From NCBI GenBank assembly GCA_028282805.1, contig JANQHD010000028.1:124001-188000 (forward strand): a stretch of DNA of 64,000 nucleotides, in the 5' to 3' direction. The position numbers and the translations under genes are program-made. This stretch comes from Phycisphaeraceae bacterium. GTDB taxonomy: Bacteria; Planctomycetota; Phycisphaerae; Phycisphaerales; Zrk34. The notes below the pieces were generated by a model. It was not told the origin of the DNA, searched no databases, and saw only the letters and a list, made by a program, of their open reading frames with translations. This document shows, one piece after another, positions 23,203-31,870 of this stretch (positions are counted from its first letter, which is position 1; each line of letters opens with the position of its first letter).

Positions 23203-23730
23203 ATGAAGCGGAAGCTCAACCTGAAACGTGTCGCGTCGGTGACGTTGGCGATCATCGCCCTGGTCGGCGTGACGTTCGCGCTGACCTTCATCCAGATACT
23301 GGCAAACATGAGCGGCGATGAGGGGCAGGGCTATCTCCTGGCGACCCTGGACGAGGGGTACCTTTCGTCGTGGCTGTTTACGCCCGAGTTCTGGGCTAAT
23401 TATCCGGGCCATGCCGCGATCGTGAACCCGGCACTGATCGATCTTCCCTCACTGGCCGTGGTGGGTTTGTCGCTCGTGCTGCTTTGGATCGTGGTCAGGC
23501 GATGGCTGCGTTTGGGGCACGTGTCGCTCGCGTTCGCGTGGTTGGGGGCTGGTGTGGCGATTTACGCCAGCGGTGATCGTTTGTTTGTGGCGGAGCTGCC
23601 GCCCAGCGACACGGGACCATTGCTCGCGTTCATGCTCATCAGCGCGTTGTATTGCGGCGCCGCGACGTTGGCCGTGCTGCTCTGGTTCGCCGTGCGGGGC
23701 GATCGGGAGAACGCCGCCACGGCCGGGTAA
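23203..23730 (+). CDS. Small integral membrane protein of unknown function
   Basis: A 175-residue protein with about four hydrophobic segments: near residues 12-32, 85-105, 108-125 and 139-162. The start has basic residues (M-K-R-K-L-N-L-K-R), so the N-terminus is probably cytoplasmic. I do not recognise a family. The ATG at 23203 lies directly after the ileS terminator U-tract, so this gene can hardly be expressed from terminated ileS mRNA unless read-through occurs; a private promoter is not obvious. It is followed 72 bases later by a histidine kinase gene, but no functional link is evident. Confidence 0.75.
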   Translation: MKRKLNLKRVASVTLAIIALVGVTFALTFIQILANMSGDEGQGYLLATLDEGYLSSWLFTPEFWANYPGHAAIVNPALIDLPSLAVVGLSLVLLWIVVRRWLRLGHVSLAFAWLGAGVAIYASGDRLFVAELPPSDTGPLLAFMLISALYCGAATLAVLLWFAVRGDRENAATAG

Positions 23731-23802
23731 CGGCATTAACGCGTTGTTTTCACGCAACACCGCCTCAATCGGCGTACCGATCTGGCCGATGCGCTTGTTG
23801 GT

Positions 23803-24573
23803 ATGTCGTCTTCAGACAACATCTCGCCGCGTGGCGGGGATGACCCGCCGCCTTTGCGCCTCGTGCGCACCGACGGCACCGATGCGTCCCTGCCAGCGCC
23901 CACACGCCAGCGCGACCGGTTGCTGCACGAACTGAGCAACCTGCTCGACGGTTCGTTGCGCAACGTTGGCCTGGCGCTGAGCCGGTTCGACGAGGTGGCC
24001 GCCGAGACCGGCGTCGACGCCGAGGCGCGCCAGTGCCTGGCCACCGCCGACCGCAGCCTGCAGCAGATGGCGGGCTTGCTCCGGCAGTGGATGCGCAGCG
24101 CCTGCGCCGACCTCGGGTCGGTGTACCGGCCCGACGCGAAGCTCGGCGAGATCGTCGAACACGCCGCCCGCAACCTCGCGCCCGTGGCGCGCGTGCAGGA
24201 GATCGACCTGCACGTCGAGACCTCGCACGAGGCCTCGCGCTTCCCCGCCGGCCAGCTGTACCCGGTGCTGGCCAACGGCCTGCGCAACGCGATCGAGTCG
24301 ATCGGAAGCAACGGCGCGGTCACGCTCAGCGCGGACGTGGTCGGCGACGAGCTGGAGGTGCGCATCGCCGACGACGGTGCGGGCGTGCCCGACGACCTGC
24401 CGCGCGACGGCGACGGCCTGGTCGCGCCGGGCGTCTCCACCAAGCCGCACGGCCAGGGCCTGGGCCTGGCGATCAGCCGCGACATCGTGCGGGCGATGGG
24501 CGGCGTGATCCGTCTTGAATCCAACGAACCCCGCGGCGCGGTGTTGTTGATCCGCCTGCCGCGACGCGCCTAA
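23803..24573 (+). CDS. Soluble sensor histidine kinase
   Basis: A 256-residue kinase without membrane segments or a PAS domain. The phosphoacceptor is His42 in L-L-H-E-L-S-N-L-L-D. The ATP-binding domain shows the N box (L-A-N-G-L-R-N-A-I-E-S), G1 (D-D-G-A-G-V-P) and G2 (G-Q-G-L-G-L-A-I-S). It lies 13 bases before an NtrC-type activator, so the two form a cognate pair like FlrB-FlrC or NtrB-NtrC. With a flagellar block 8 kb away a flagellar role is plausible, but that is inference. The short N-terminal 38 residues are disordered and carry no known sensor. Confidence 0.92.
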   Translation: MSSSDNISPRGGDDPPPLRLVRTDGTDASLPAPTRQRDRLLHELSNLLDGSLRNVGLALSRFDEVAAETGVDAEARQCLATADRSLQQMAGLLRQWMRSACADLGSVYRPDAKLGEIVEHAARNLAPVARVQEIDLHVETSHEASRFPAGQLYPVLANGLRNAIESIGSNGAVTLSADVVGDELEVRIADDGAGVPDDLPRDGDGLVAPGVSTKPHGQGLGLAISRDIVRAMGGVIRLESNEPRGAVLLIRLPRRA

Positions 24574-24586
24574 CACACGGAACGCC

Positions 24587-26032
24587 ATGAACGAACAAGA
24601 CCTCAAACAGACCGGCCGCGTCCTCATCGTCGACGACGACCCGATCGTCGCCGAATCGCTCGGCGCGCTGCTGGTGCGCGACGGCCACACCACCGCCACC
24701 GCGCACGACGGCGCCGAGGCGATGACGCTGATCCGCGACGCGGCCGAGCCGTTCCAGGTCGTGTTGACCGACATCAACATGCCCCGCAGCGACGGGACCG
24801 AGCTGTTGAAGAACATCCGCAAGAACCACCCCGCGCTGGTCGTGCTGATGATCACCGGCTACGGCACCATCGAGTCGGCGGTCAGCGCGCTCAAGCTCGG
24901 CGCATTCGATTACCTGACCAAGCCCATCATCGACGAAGAGGTCCGCGCCGCGGTGGGCAAGGCGCTGGTGCAGCACCAGCTGCTCGCGGAGAACACCCGC
25001 CTCAAGGACCGGCTCGGCGAGCGGTTTGCGCTGTCGAACATCGTCGGCGGCGACCACAAGATGCAGAAGGTGTTCGACGTGATCGAGGCCGTGGCCGACA
25101 GCCGGACCACCGTGCTGATCAACGGCGAGTCGGGCACGGGCAAGAGCATGATCGCCAGCGCCATCCACGAACGCAGCGCCCGCCACGACGGGCCCTTCGT
25201 GACCATGGCGTGCGGCTCGATCCCCGAGACGCTGCTCGAGAGCGAGCTGTTCGGTCACATCAAGGGTTCGTTCACCGGGGCCGACCGCGACAAGGTCGGC
25301 AAGCTCCAGGCGGCCGACGGCGGCACGCTGTTCATCGACGAGATCAACTCCGCGACCGCGGCGTTGCAGCTCAAGCTGCTGCGCGTGTTGCAGGAGAAGC
25401 GCTTCGAGCCCATCGGCTCCAACCAAACGATCGAGGTCGACGTGCGTTTCGTGCTGGCGACCAACCAGTCGCTCGAGGCGCTGGTGCAGGAGGGCGGGTT
25501 CCGCGAAGACCTGTACTACCGCATCAACGTGGTGAACGTGGAGCTTCCGCCGTTGCGCCAGCGCGAGGGCGACGTGCCGCTGCTGGTCGAGCACTTCCTG
25601 AAGCGTTACTGCCGGGAGACGGGCAAGGTGATCACGGGCTTCAGCGACGAGGCGATGGCGGCGTTGCGCCGCTACCGATGGCCGGGCAACGTGCGTGAGT
25701 TGGAGAACGCGGTCGAGCGCGCGGTGGTGCTCAGCCGGACGCCCGTGATCGACCTGGACGTGTTGCCGGATAAGGTCGCTTACCAGACACCAGACGGCCA
25801 GCCGGGCTTCCGCGAGCGGCGCAAGAACCCCCAGGGCTGGTCGGCGAGCACGTGGCGGGGCGAGCCGTTGCGGGACGCGTTGTGCGAGCCGGAGCGACAG
25901 ATCATCCTCGCGGCGTTGACGGCCCACGACTGGAACCGCCAGCAGACCGCCGAGGCGTTGGATATCAACCGGACCACGCTTTACAAGAAGATCAAGCAGT
26001 ACGGCCTGGAAGAATTGGCCGCGACGCGGTGA
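24587..26032 (+). CDS. NtrC-family sigma54-dependent response regulator
   Basis: A 481-residue activator with three domains: receiver (phosphoacceptor Asp62 in L-T-D-I-N-M-P), AAA+ ATPase (Walker A G-E-S-G-T-G-K-S at 180-187, Walker B G-G-T-L-F-I-D-E at 245-252) and a C-terminal Fis-type helix-turn-helix ([17 protein letters not shown]). The sigma54-contact loop reads G-S-F-T-G-A at 227-232 instead of the usual G-A-F-T-G-A; the substitution is conservative. It is paired with the upstream kinase. A sigma54-like site before the flagellar operon (32096) is a candidate target. Confidence 0.95.
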   Translation: MNEQDLKQTGRVLIVDDDPIVAESLGALLVRDGHTTATAHDGAEAMTLIRDAAEPFQVVLTDINMPRSDGTELLKNIRKNHPALVVLMITGYGTIESAVSALKLGAFDYLTKPIIDEEVRAAVGKALVQHQLLAENTRLKDRLGERFALSNIVGGDHKMQKVFDVIEAVADSRTTVLINGESGTGKSMIASAIHERSARHDGPFVTMACGSIPETLLESELFGHIKGSFTGADRDKVGKLQAADGGTLFIDEINSATAALQLKLLRVLQEKRFEPIGSNQTIEVDVRFVLATNQSLEALVQEGGFREDLYYRINVVNVELPPLRQREGDVPLLVEHFLKRYCRETGKVITGFSDEAMAALRRYRWPGNVRELENAVERAVVLSRTPVIDLDVLPDKVAYQTPDGQPGFRERRKNPQGWSASTWRGEPLRDALCEPERQIILAALTAHDWNRQQTAEALDINRTTLYKKIKQYGLEELAATR

Positions 26033-26119
26033 TCGGTTTCGCATTAAGCCGATTCTGTGCTATATTTAAAAGGTCAGAACGCCGCGACACGTCTACAGTT
26101 CTGGCAGGGGATGTGGCAC

Positions 26120-27505
26120 ATGGCCGAAGTGATGCAGATCCATTGCCCGCAGTGTTCCATACGTCTGGCGGTGCCGCAGGACGCCGGTGGTCGCATGGCG
26201 CGTTGCCCCAAGTGCAAGACGAAGTTCCCCGTGCCCGACCCCAAGCAGATGCTCGACGACACGATCACGTGCTGGTTGAACCTGGACCAGATGGACGACG
26301 ACGACATGCACGACTCGATCGCGGGCGAGGTGGCGATGCAGCGGACGGCGATGGGCATGGCGCCGCCGAAGGACCAGAAGCCGAAGGAGAAGCCCAAGCC
26401 GAAGCGCAAGTCGCCCAAGCCGGCGCAGAAGACCGTGCCCGAGCTGAAGGATGCGCCCCGCCGTGTGCTGCGCCGGCGCCGGTCGGAAGACGAGCCGGCC
26501 GAGCGGCCCGCCGAGTCGGCGGCGGGCGAATCGGCGACGGGTGAGGGCGGTGATGAATCGGCCCAGCGTGACGCGGCGCGCCGCGCGGCGGCGGCGGCGG
26601 CCGAAAACGGCAACCGCGTGCAGCTGAACCTGATCGACGTGACCAGCGCGGGCGTGCGGTTCGGTTTCAGCGTGCACCTGCTCAACGAGAGCGCGTTCCG
26701 CGCCTCGATGCCGATGTGCGACGCGTACACCTGCGAGCACGACCCGGGCAACATGATCGCCCGGCCCCTGGCGTGGGTCGACAAGGCCACGGGCAAGTTC
26801 ACCAACCCCGGCGAGATCGAGGCCCGCTACGAACACCACGTGAAGCTGCACCAGTCGACGCGCGAGGTGGTCGAGGCGATGCGGACGATGGACGAGCTAC
26901 CTTCGCCGTACAACATGCCCATGCCGTACTACGTGACCCGCGGCTCGGGCAAGGCGCCGCTGCACTGCGAGACCTACCAGACCCCGCAGGGCGTGCAGTG
27001 CGAGGTGACCATCCCCAACTCGCGGGTCGCGCTCGACTGGCTGGGGCGGGTCAACGGCGTGTGCTGCGACGAGTACAGCCAGCTCGAGAAAGAAGCCACC
27101 AAGCTCGAGGCCTCGACCTGGCAGTCGTTCCCCGACAAGGTCCGCAAGCGGTTGTCGGTCTGGTTCGACTTCGAGCAGGACGAGGAGTTCCTCGCGTACT
27201 TCAACGAGGGCGACTTCTCCAGCAGCGACCTGGGGCTGGCGGGCCTGATCGTGACCAGCAAGCGCATGGTCTACTGCAAGTACCACTCGATGGGCTCGAT
27301 CCGCCACGACAAGCCGGCGACGATCGTGGCCGCGGAGTCCGGGCGGTTCGCCACGCTCGTCCGCGTGGACGAAAAGCAGCAGCGGCGCATCGTCAAGCTG
27401 CGCGCCGAGGACCTCGAGGAGTTGGTGGCGCTGCTCGACGAGGTCAACTCCGAGGTCGAGCTGCTCGCCCAGGAAGTCGACACCTCGGGCGCCGGCGACC
27501 GCTGA
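26120..27505 (+). CDS. MJ0042-type zinc-ribbon protein with a conserved C-terminal domain
   Basis: A 461-residue protein beginning with a C-P-x-C ... C-P-x-C zinc ribbon of the MJ0042 type, then a long charged linker (Lys/Pro, Arg and Ala/Glu-rich, about residues 75-165), then a globular region of about 280 residues with several Cys and a Glu-rich C-terminal helix. The globular part is not recognised. Such ribbons are frequent in planctomycetes and myxobacteria. The ATG at 26120 is favoured by AGGGGA at 26106-26111; a second ATG lies at 26111. TATATT at 26061-26066 may be its -10 box. No membrane segment. Function unknown. Confidence 0.8.
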   Translation: MAEVMQIHCPQCSIRLAVPQDAGGRMARCPKCKTKFPVPDPKQMLDDTITCWLNLDQMDDDDMHDSIAGEVAMQRTAMGMAPPKDQKPKEKPKPKRKSPKPAQKTVPELKDAPRRVLRRRRSEDEPAERPAESAAGESATGEGGDESAQRDAARRAAAAAAENGNRVQLNLIDVTSAGVRFGFSVHLLNESAFRASMPMCDAYTCEHDPGNMIARPLAWVDKATGKFTNPGEIEARYEHHVKLHQSTREVVEAMRTMDELPSPYNMPMPYYVTRGSGKAPLHCETYQTPQGVQCEVTIPNSRVALDWLGRVNGVCCDEYSQLEKEATKLEASTWQSFPDKVRKRLSVWFDFEQDEEFLAYFNEGDFSSSDLGLAGLIVTSKRMVYCKYHSMGSIRHDKPATIVAAESGRFATLVRVDEKQQRRIVKLRAEDLEELVALLDEVNSEVELLAQEVDTSGAGDR

Positions 27506-27529
27506 GGCCCGGCGGCCGGGCTTTGCCCC

Positions 27530-27535
27530 TACAAT
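27530..27535 (+). promoter_or_regulatory. TACAAT -10 element seven bases before the aat start
   Basis: TACAAT, CGACGGC, ATG. No Shine-Dalgarno and no -35 are visible. Predicts a leaderless aat mRNA. Confidence 0.55.
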
Positions 27536-27542
27536 CGACGGC

Positions 27543-28169
27543 ATGGAACTGACGCCGCAACTGCTGGTCGCCGCTTATTGTCAGGGGGCGTTCCCCATGG
27601 CGCGCGGGCGCGACAGCGACGAGATCGACTGGTTCAGCCCCGACCCGCGCGGCACGCTGCCGCTGGATCGGTTCCGCTGCCCGCGCAGCGTGACGAAGGT
27701 GGTGCGCCAGGGCCGGTTCGACATCCGCACGGACACCGCGTTCGAGCAGGTCATGCGTTGCTGCGCCGCGCCCCGCCGGTACGAGCAGGAGACGTGGATC
27801 AACGAGGCGCTGGTTGCCGCGTACACCCACTTGCACGAGGCGGGCCTGGCGCACAGCGTCGAGGCGTGGCGCGGGGGCCTGCTCGTCGGCGGGCTGTACG
27901 GCGTGGGGATCGGCGCGGCGTTCTTCGGCGAGTCCATGTTCCACCTGCCCGGCGTCGGCAACGATTCGTCGAAGGTCTGCCTGGTGGCGTTGGTCGAGCA
28001 CCTCAAACGGCGCGGCTACGAGCTTTGCGACGTGCAGTTCAACAACCCGCTGCTCGAGCGGTTCGGCGCGGTTGAGGTCGACCGCGCCGATTACATGCGC
28101 CGGCTCGAGCACGCCGTGCGGCGGGACGTGACGTGGGCGGATGCGCCACAAAAAACCTCGCCCGCGTGA
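27543..28169 (+). CDS. aat: Leucyl/phenylalanyl-tRNA-protein transferase
   Basis: A 208-residue enzyme of the N-end rule pathway that transfers Leu or Phe to proteins with N-terminal Arg or Lys, marking them for ClpAP. Conserved segments are A-Y-C-Q-G-A-F-P-M-A, W-F-S-P-D-P-R-G, T-W-I-N-E-A-L, G-L-Y-G-V-G-I-G-A-A-F-F-G-E-S-M-F and C-D-V-Q-F-N-N-P-L-L. Length is typical. The gene ends inside the loop of the minus-strand terminator at 28150-28179, so its own 3' end overlaps that of the convergent CTERM gene. No clpS or clpA is nearby. Confidence 0.96.
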   Translation: MELTPQLLVAAYCQGAFPMARGRDSDEIDWFSPDPRGTLPLDRFRCPRSVTKVVRQGRFDIRTDTAFEQVMRCCAAPRRYEQETWINEALVAAYTHLHEAGLAHSVEAWRGGLLVGGLYGVGIGAAFFGESMFHLPGVGNDSSKVCLVALVEHLKRRGYELCDVQFNNPLLERFGAVEVDRADYMRRLEHAVRRDVTWADAPQKTSPA

Positions 28170-28179
28170 ACGGGCGAGG
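28150..28179 (-). terminator. Terminator of the CTERM-protein gene, overlapping the end of aat
   Basis: CCTCGCCCG (28156-28164) and CGGGCGAGG (28171-28179) form a perfect 9-bp stem. Six A precede it on the plus strand, so the U-tract serves the minus strand. The aat stop codon sits in the loop. Confidence 0.92.
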
Positions 28180-28214
28180 CACCCTCCAAGTAGCTTGGAG
28201 TTGATCGGGGTTGC

Positions 28215-28907
28215 TCAGGCGTCGGCCGCGTGGCGGCGGTGCTTGAAGTACACGCCGCCCATCACGCCCAGCAGCGCCAGGCCGGCCGGGAACGCCGCGG
28301 GCAGCGGGATGTTCGGCGGCGGCGGGGGGCAATCGGCGGACAGGCAGAAGCCCTTGAACCGCAGCGCGTTCTGGTTGTGGTAGCTGTTATCGATGGGCGC
28401 GCCGATGACGAGCTTCTGGCCGGTGGTCACGTCGATGGAGGTGGTGAAGGTGGTCAGGCCGCTGCCCAGCGTGAAGTCGGTGAAGGTGTTTTCGCCGAGG
28501 ATGGAGACGCGCGCCACGTCGTCGCACTCGTAGTCCCAGAACTTGAGGCACTCGACGGTCACGTCGCGGCTGAACTCGATGACCAGCGCCTCGGTCCAGC
28601 CGTCGCACAGCTGGTCGATCATGTCGCGGTAGTCGCCGGAGACACCGGTCACGCCGCTGGAGTCGATGCCCAGGCCCTTTTGGGTCTGGAACACGCTGGC
28701 GGGCGACATCTCGGGCGGGGCGACGTTGGTGTTGATCGCGAAGGCCTTGATCGACACGTCGAGCGGCAGGCAGCCGCCGTCGAGCGCGAGGTTGTATTCG
28801 TGACCGAGGTTGCCGCAGTCGCCGGTCAGCCAGACGCTGTAGTCGGAAGTGGCGTAAGCCTGCGCGGCGGCAAGCATCACGATCAGGGTTATTGCGCAGC
28901 GAAACAT
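28215..28907 (-). CDS. Exported VPLPA/PEP-CTERM-type protein
   Basis: A 230-residue protein with a signal peptide (M-F-R-C-A-I-T-L-I-V-M-L-A-A-A-Q-A-Y-A), a beta-rich domain with eight or so Cys, and a C-terminal sorting signal: a short proline run, N-I-P-L-P-A-A, a hydrophobic stretch and the basic tail K-H-R-R-H. This tripartite end is the variant of PEP-CTERM that exosortase-like enzymes process in biofilm- or exopolysaccharide-forming bacteria. No exosortase gene is in the window. The ATG at 28907 is preferred over an upstream start at 28943, because AGGAG lies ten bases before it and the signal peptide then begins correctly. Role at the cell surface unknown. Confidence 0.82.
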   Translation of the reverse strand: MFRCAITLIVMLAAAQAYATSDYSVWLTGDCGNLGHEYNLALDGGCLPLDVSIKAFAINTNVAPPEMSPASVFQTQKGLGIDSSGVTGVSGDYRDMIDQLCDGWTEALVIEFSRDVTVECLKFWDYECDDVARVSILGENTFTDFTLGSGLTTFTTSIDVTTGQKLVIGAPIDNSYHNQNALRFKGFCLSADCPPPPPNIPLPAAFPAGLALLGVMGGVYFKHRRHAADA

Positions 28908-29238
28908 CTTTGCCCGTCTCCTGGTTGTCTCAGTTCGGCCCAACCCGAATCATCCCCCCACACCCCTATCGATGTGGATAATCCGGATAACTTTCTATCC
29001 TTTCATATCATGACACGCCAGCCCCGGCGGAGCAAGGATTTCGTGCGGTTATTGGACAAGCCCGATTCCGGGCGCGGATATCTGTGATTTACGCCTTAAT
29101 TAGCGCAAACGTGTATAAAACAAGCGGTTTTGTGGCCGTGCCGTCACAGGCACGCCCCGCACGGCAACCCATCGACCGCGTGGCCGCGGCGTGCGACCGA
29201 AAAACCCGGGCCCGTCGCGGCCTGGAGGGTTACCCAGA
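28908..29238. other. 331-bp intergenic region before the CTERM gene and after ribBA
   Basis: Holds the 5' region of the CTERM gene on the right of its start and the 3' region of ribBA. An AT-rich patch (28960-29120) may contain the promoter of the CTERM gene. A 25-codon plus-strand frame at 29010-29087 has no ribosome-binding site and is not called. On the minus strand GCCGTGC and GCACGGC (about 29127-29163) could fold weakly after ribBA. Confidence 0.35.
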
Positions 29239-30378
29239 TTAAACTTCGGCCAGCGGCACGTGCTCGTCGATGGTCAGGCCGAAGCCCTCGAGGCTGTGCA
29301 GCTTGCGGGGGTGGTTGGTGATCAGGCGGAGCTTGCGGAGGCCCAGGTCGCGCAGGACCTGCGAGCCGACGCCGAAGTCGAACTTGTCCATGACCTTGGC
29401 GATCTCGGCGGCGCCGGGGGCCTGTTGCGAGGGGTCGAGGTGCAGGGTCTGCAACCGTTGGAGCAGCCCGGTGCCCATGCCGTCCTGTCTCATGTAGACG
29501 ATCGCGCCCTCGCCGGCCTGCTGGATCATGCGCATCGCGCGGTGGAGGGTGTCGCCCGTGCCGCGGCCGGTTTCGCCGAACACGTCGCCGAGCAGGTCCT
29601 GGCTGTGCATGCGCACGAGCACGGGCTCGTCGATCGGCCCCCGGCCCACGCGCCCGCAAGTCAGCGCCACGTGCGGCAGGGCGTCGACCTTGCTGCGGTA
29701 GGCGATCAGGTTGAACTTGCCCTCGGGCGTTTCGATCGGCGCTTCGTCGATGCGCTCGACCAGCTGTTCGCGCTCGACGCGGTAGGCGATCAGGTCCGCC
29801 ACGCTGCACATCTTCAGCCGATGGCGGCGGCAGACCTCCTTCAACTGCGGCAGGCGCGCCATCGTGCCGTCGTCGTTCATCACCTCGATGATCGCCGCCG
29901 CCGGTTCGATGCCGGCCAGCTTGCACAGGTCGACGCTGCCCTCGGTCTGCCCCGTCCGCACGAGCACGCCCCCGTCGCGGGCGCGCAGCGGGTTGACGTG
30001 GCCGGGCTTGGCGAAGTCGGCGGCGGTGGCGGCGGGGTCGCCGAGCAGCTGGACGGTTTTCGCCCGGTCGGCGGCGGAGATGCCGGTGGTCACGCCGTGC
30101 CGCTCGTGGGCGTCGACGGTCACGGTGTAGGCGGTGGTCATCTGCGAGCTGTTGGTGCCGGACTGCGGCGACAGCTCCAGCCGGTCGCAGATCTCCCCGT
30201 CCAGCGCCACGCACAGCAGCCCCCGGCCGACGGTGACCATGAAGTTGATCACCTGCGGCGTGACAAACTGGGCGGGGCAGATCAGGTCGCCCTCGTTTTC
30301 GCGCTGCTCGTCGTCGACGAGCACGACGATCCGCCCGGCCCTCAGCTCTTCGAGAATCTCATCGATCGGTGCTAACAA
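29239..30378 (-). CDS. ribB: RibBA-type protein: DHBP synthase with a degenerate GTP cyclohydrolase II domain
   Basis: A 379-residue fusion. Residues 1-205 form 3,4-dihydroxy-2-butanone 4-phosphate synthase (D-D-E-Q-R-E-N-E-G-D-L near the start, T-T-G-I-S-A-A-D-R, H-V-N-P-L-R-A, E-V-M-N-D-D-G), complete and probably active in riboflavin synthesis. The C-terminal half is clearly GTP cyclohydrolase II by fold (V-L-V-R-M-H-S, L-L-G-D-V-F-G, L-I-T-N-H-P-R-K), but the three zinc cysteines (S-E-C-L-T-G-D ... R-C-D-C-G) are replaced, and the R-Q-E-G-R-G motif reads R-Q-D-G-M-G. Cyclohydrolase activity is therefore doubtful and a separate ribA is expected elsewhere. Confidence 0.93.
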   Translation of the reverse strand: MLAPIDEILEELRAGRIVVLVDDEQRENEGDLICPAQFVTPQVINFMVTVGRGLLCVALDGEICDRLELSPQSGTNSSQMTTAYTVTVDAHERHGVTTGISAADRAKTVQLLGDPAATAADFAKPGHVNPLRARDGGVLVRTGQTEGSVDLCKLAGIEPAAAIIEVMNDDGTMARLPQLKEVCRRHRLKMCSVADLIAYRVEREQLVERIDEAPIETPEGKFNLIAYRSKVDALPHVALTCGRVGRGPIDEPVLVRMHSQDLLGDVFGETGRGTGDTLHRAMRMIQQAGEGAIVYMRQDGMGTGLLQRLQTLHLDPSQQAPGAAEIAKVMDKFDFGVGSQVLRDLGLRKLRLITNHPRKLHSLEGFGLTIDEHVPLAEV

Positions 30379-30410
30379 CGGCTTGCTCCATCTACCCGCA
30401 CGGCGGCGGG

Positions 30411-30430
30411 CCGGTCATTGTACGGACCGG
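30411..30430 (-). promoter_or_regulatory. ribBA -10 box inside an inverted repeat
   Basis: On the minus strand TACAAT (30417-30422) lies about 38 bases before the ribBA start. CCGGTC (30411-30416) and GACCGG (30425-30430) flank it symmetrically, an operator-like arrangement. No FMN riboswitch is recognisable in the leader. Confidence 0.4.
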
Positions 30431-30557
30431 CGCGCGGCGCGTCGCCTCGGCAACGAGATCATAGGAAACCGGCTCAATTAGCCATTCACACAGACGATCA
30501 TATGCAGCAAATAGAAGATTATGGAAAGCAGGGGAATCGCTTACGCGGTGTCGAATG

Positions 30558-30563
30558 TATAAT
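30558..30563 (+). promoter_or_regulatory. TATAAT -10 box of the low-GC membrane-protein cassette
   Basis: TATAAT lies 21 bases before the ATG at 30585, with GGGAG at 30573-30577 in between. No clear -35. Confidence 0.5.
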
Positions 30564-30584
30564 CCTCTCACTGGGAGACTCCGA

Positions 30585-31040
30585 ATGACAGAGAAGAAAA
30601 CAGAATCCAACCACATAGATCAGCGGACAGAATACTGGGCGTCGCTAAACGATGCTCGTAACCAAGTCATTGCCTCTTATGGCAAAACAGTCATGGCTTT
30701 CTCAGGTGGTGGGCTTGGTCTTACGCTCACATTCATGTCAGACCTGTTGGAAAAGGCTAAGCTTGAGACCATCCAATACATGCTATGGGCTTGGGTATGT
30801 TGGACTGCTTCCTGTGCAGCATCCCTGATGGCTATATACTTCGCCATTCTCTCGGCCAGCCACGCCATGAAACGTCTGCGTCAAGATAAGTCTCTCCACG
30901 CTTTGACCGGTGGTCCTTGGGCGCCGCTTGTTATTGTCCTCAGCCCATTATCCGGTATTCTGTTCATTGTCGGAGCTATATTTGCTATAGTATTTGTCAA
31001 TCTCAATGCAGGGGGATTATCAAATGTCGGAACTCAATAA
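30585..31040 (+). CDS. Small membrane protein, first gene of a low-GC cassette
   Basis: A 151-residue protein: a charged N-terminus of about 40 residues, then three hydrophobic segments (about 41-58 with S-G-G-G-L-G-L-T-L-T, 66-90, and 113-140). GGGAG seven bases upstream fixes the start. GC content is about 48 %, far below the neighbours. No family recognised. The first hydrophobic segment with its central glycines resembles the one in the third gene of the cassette, so the two may be distantly related or form a complex. The next gene starts 17 bases before its end. Confidence 0.7.
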   Translation: MTEKKTESNHIDQRTEYWASLNDARNQVIASYGKTVMAFSGGGLGLTLTFMSDLLEKAKLETIQYMLWAWVCWTASCAASLMAIYFAILSASHAMKRLRQDKSLHALTGGPWAPLVIVLSPLSGILFIVGAIFAIVFVNLNAGGLSNVGTQ

Positions 31041-31218
31041 CGATCCCGATCAACGCCCGCAACCGCAGCCGCAGCCGCCCGCGCAACCTCAACCACCACA
31101 ACCTGCGCCCGATCAAGAACCAGGTCAACTACCTCCGCTTGGCGATCCTGGACGCGATCGTCCAAGTCCGCCTGAGCATTGGACGCCCCCACCCCCACCG
31201 CCGGAAGAAGACGAGTAA
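31024..31218 (+). CDS. Short Pro/Gln-rich protein in the low-GC cassette
   Basis: A 64-residue protein made almost entirely of Pro, Gln, Asp and Glu, with P-Q repeats at residues 12-28 and a run of six Pro before the acidic tail E-E-D-E. It must be disordered. GGGGGA eight bases before the ATG gives a good ribosome-binding site, and it overlaps the upstream gene by 17 bases, which supports a true coupled gene. Function unknown; such a peptide could be a linker or ligand for SH3-like or EVH1-like partners, but nothing here shows it. Confidence 0.6.
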   Translation: MSELNNDPDQRPQPQPQPPAQPQPPQPAPDQEPGQLPPLGDPGRDRPSPPEHWTPPPPPPEEDE

Positions 31219-31294
31219 CGCCTGATTCTGGCATTGCAAGACAGCTCTGTTACTCGGAATGACCACCCCTGCTAATTCGTGATCAAGGGAAGTT

Positions 31295-31870
31295 ATGCCA
31301 TCAACAATCGATAATTCAGATAAGTTGTCCGAGGTACGCAGGGCCTTAGTAGAACTAAGAGATGATGGCGAAACGATCGCATCAATTGATGGCTTGATTG
31401 GCTATATTGATTTGCTCGACAAGGTACCTTTGCCATATGAAGCCCGGCTGGAGCAATACAAGATGCAATTCCACGCCGACTTGGCTCAATGGGAGGCTAG
31501 GAATAAAGCCGCAGCAACCATGCTAAATGCCGCTATAGGATTTGCACACTCTGCCTTGAGGATCATCATCTTGATCAACGGTGGCGCTGCCGTAGCAGTA
31601 ATGGGATTGATCGGGTCAATCGCCCAGAAAACCCAAGTGCCTAACGCTTTGGCGTGGGGTGCAGCCTTGTTCGGCGTAGGTGTATTCTTAGGTGGGTTGT
31701 GTGCCGCTGACTCATACTTCGCGCAGTACGCATATTCCCACTTTGAAGAAAAACGCGGCGACAGGTGGAGGATAGCAGCTATTCTCACCGGTCTGGGTTC
31801 AATGGTGTTATTTTTGGTAGGTTTGATCCTAGTTATTTTCGGCTTCAGTGCGATTACACCTGTGCCTTAA
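31295..31870 (+). CDS. Membrane protein, third gene of the low-GC cassette
   Basis: A 191-residue protein: a soluble N-terminal part of about 80 residues rich in charged helices (R-R-A-L-V-E-L-R-D-D-G-E, Y-E-A-R-L-E-Q-Y), then three hydrophobic segments (about 86-108 with I-N-G-G-A-A-V-A-V-M-G, 118-136 and 161-185). Codon use is AT-leaning like the two genes before it. The helix-rich head followed by a glycine-containing membrane hairpin is common in accessory-island proteins of unknown role. AGGGAAG upstream of the ATG supports the start. I do not recognise a family. Confidence 0.72.
   Translation: MPSTIDNSDKLSEVRRALVELRDDGETIASIDGLIGYIDLLDKVPLPYEARLEQYKMQFHADLAQWEARNKAAATMLNAAIGFAHSALRIIILINGGAAVAVMGLIGSIAQKTQVPNALAWGAALFGVGVFLGGLCAADSYFAQYAYSHFEEKRGDRWRIAAILTGLGSMVLFLVGLILVIFGFSAITPVP

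Noticed and set aside
29010-29087. 25-codon plus-strand frame near ribBA
   Set aside because: No ribosome-binding site, no recognisable peptide, and overlap with the promoter region of the CTERM gene.
30379-30480. FMN riboswitch in the ribBA leader
   Set aside because: None of the conserved RFN-element sequences are present, and the leader from the -10 box is only about 32 bases.
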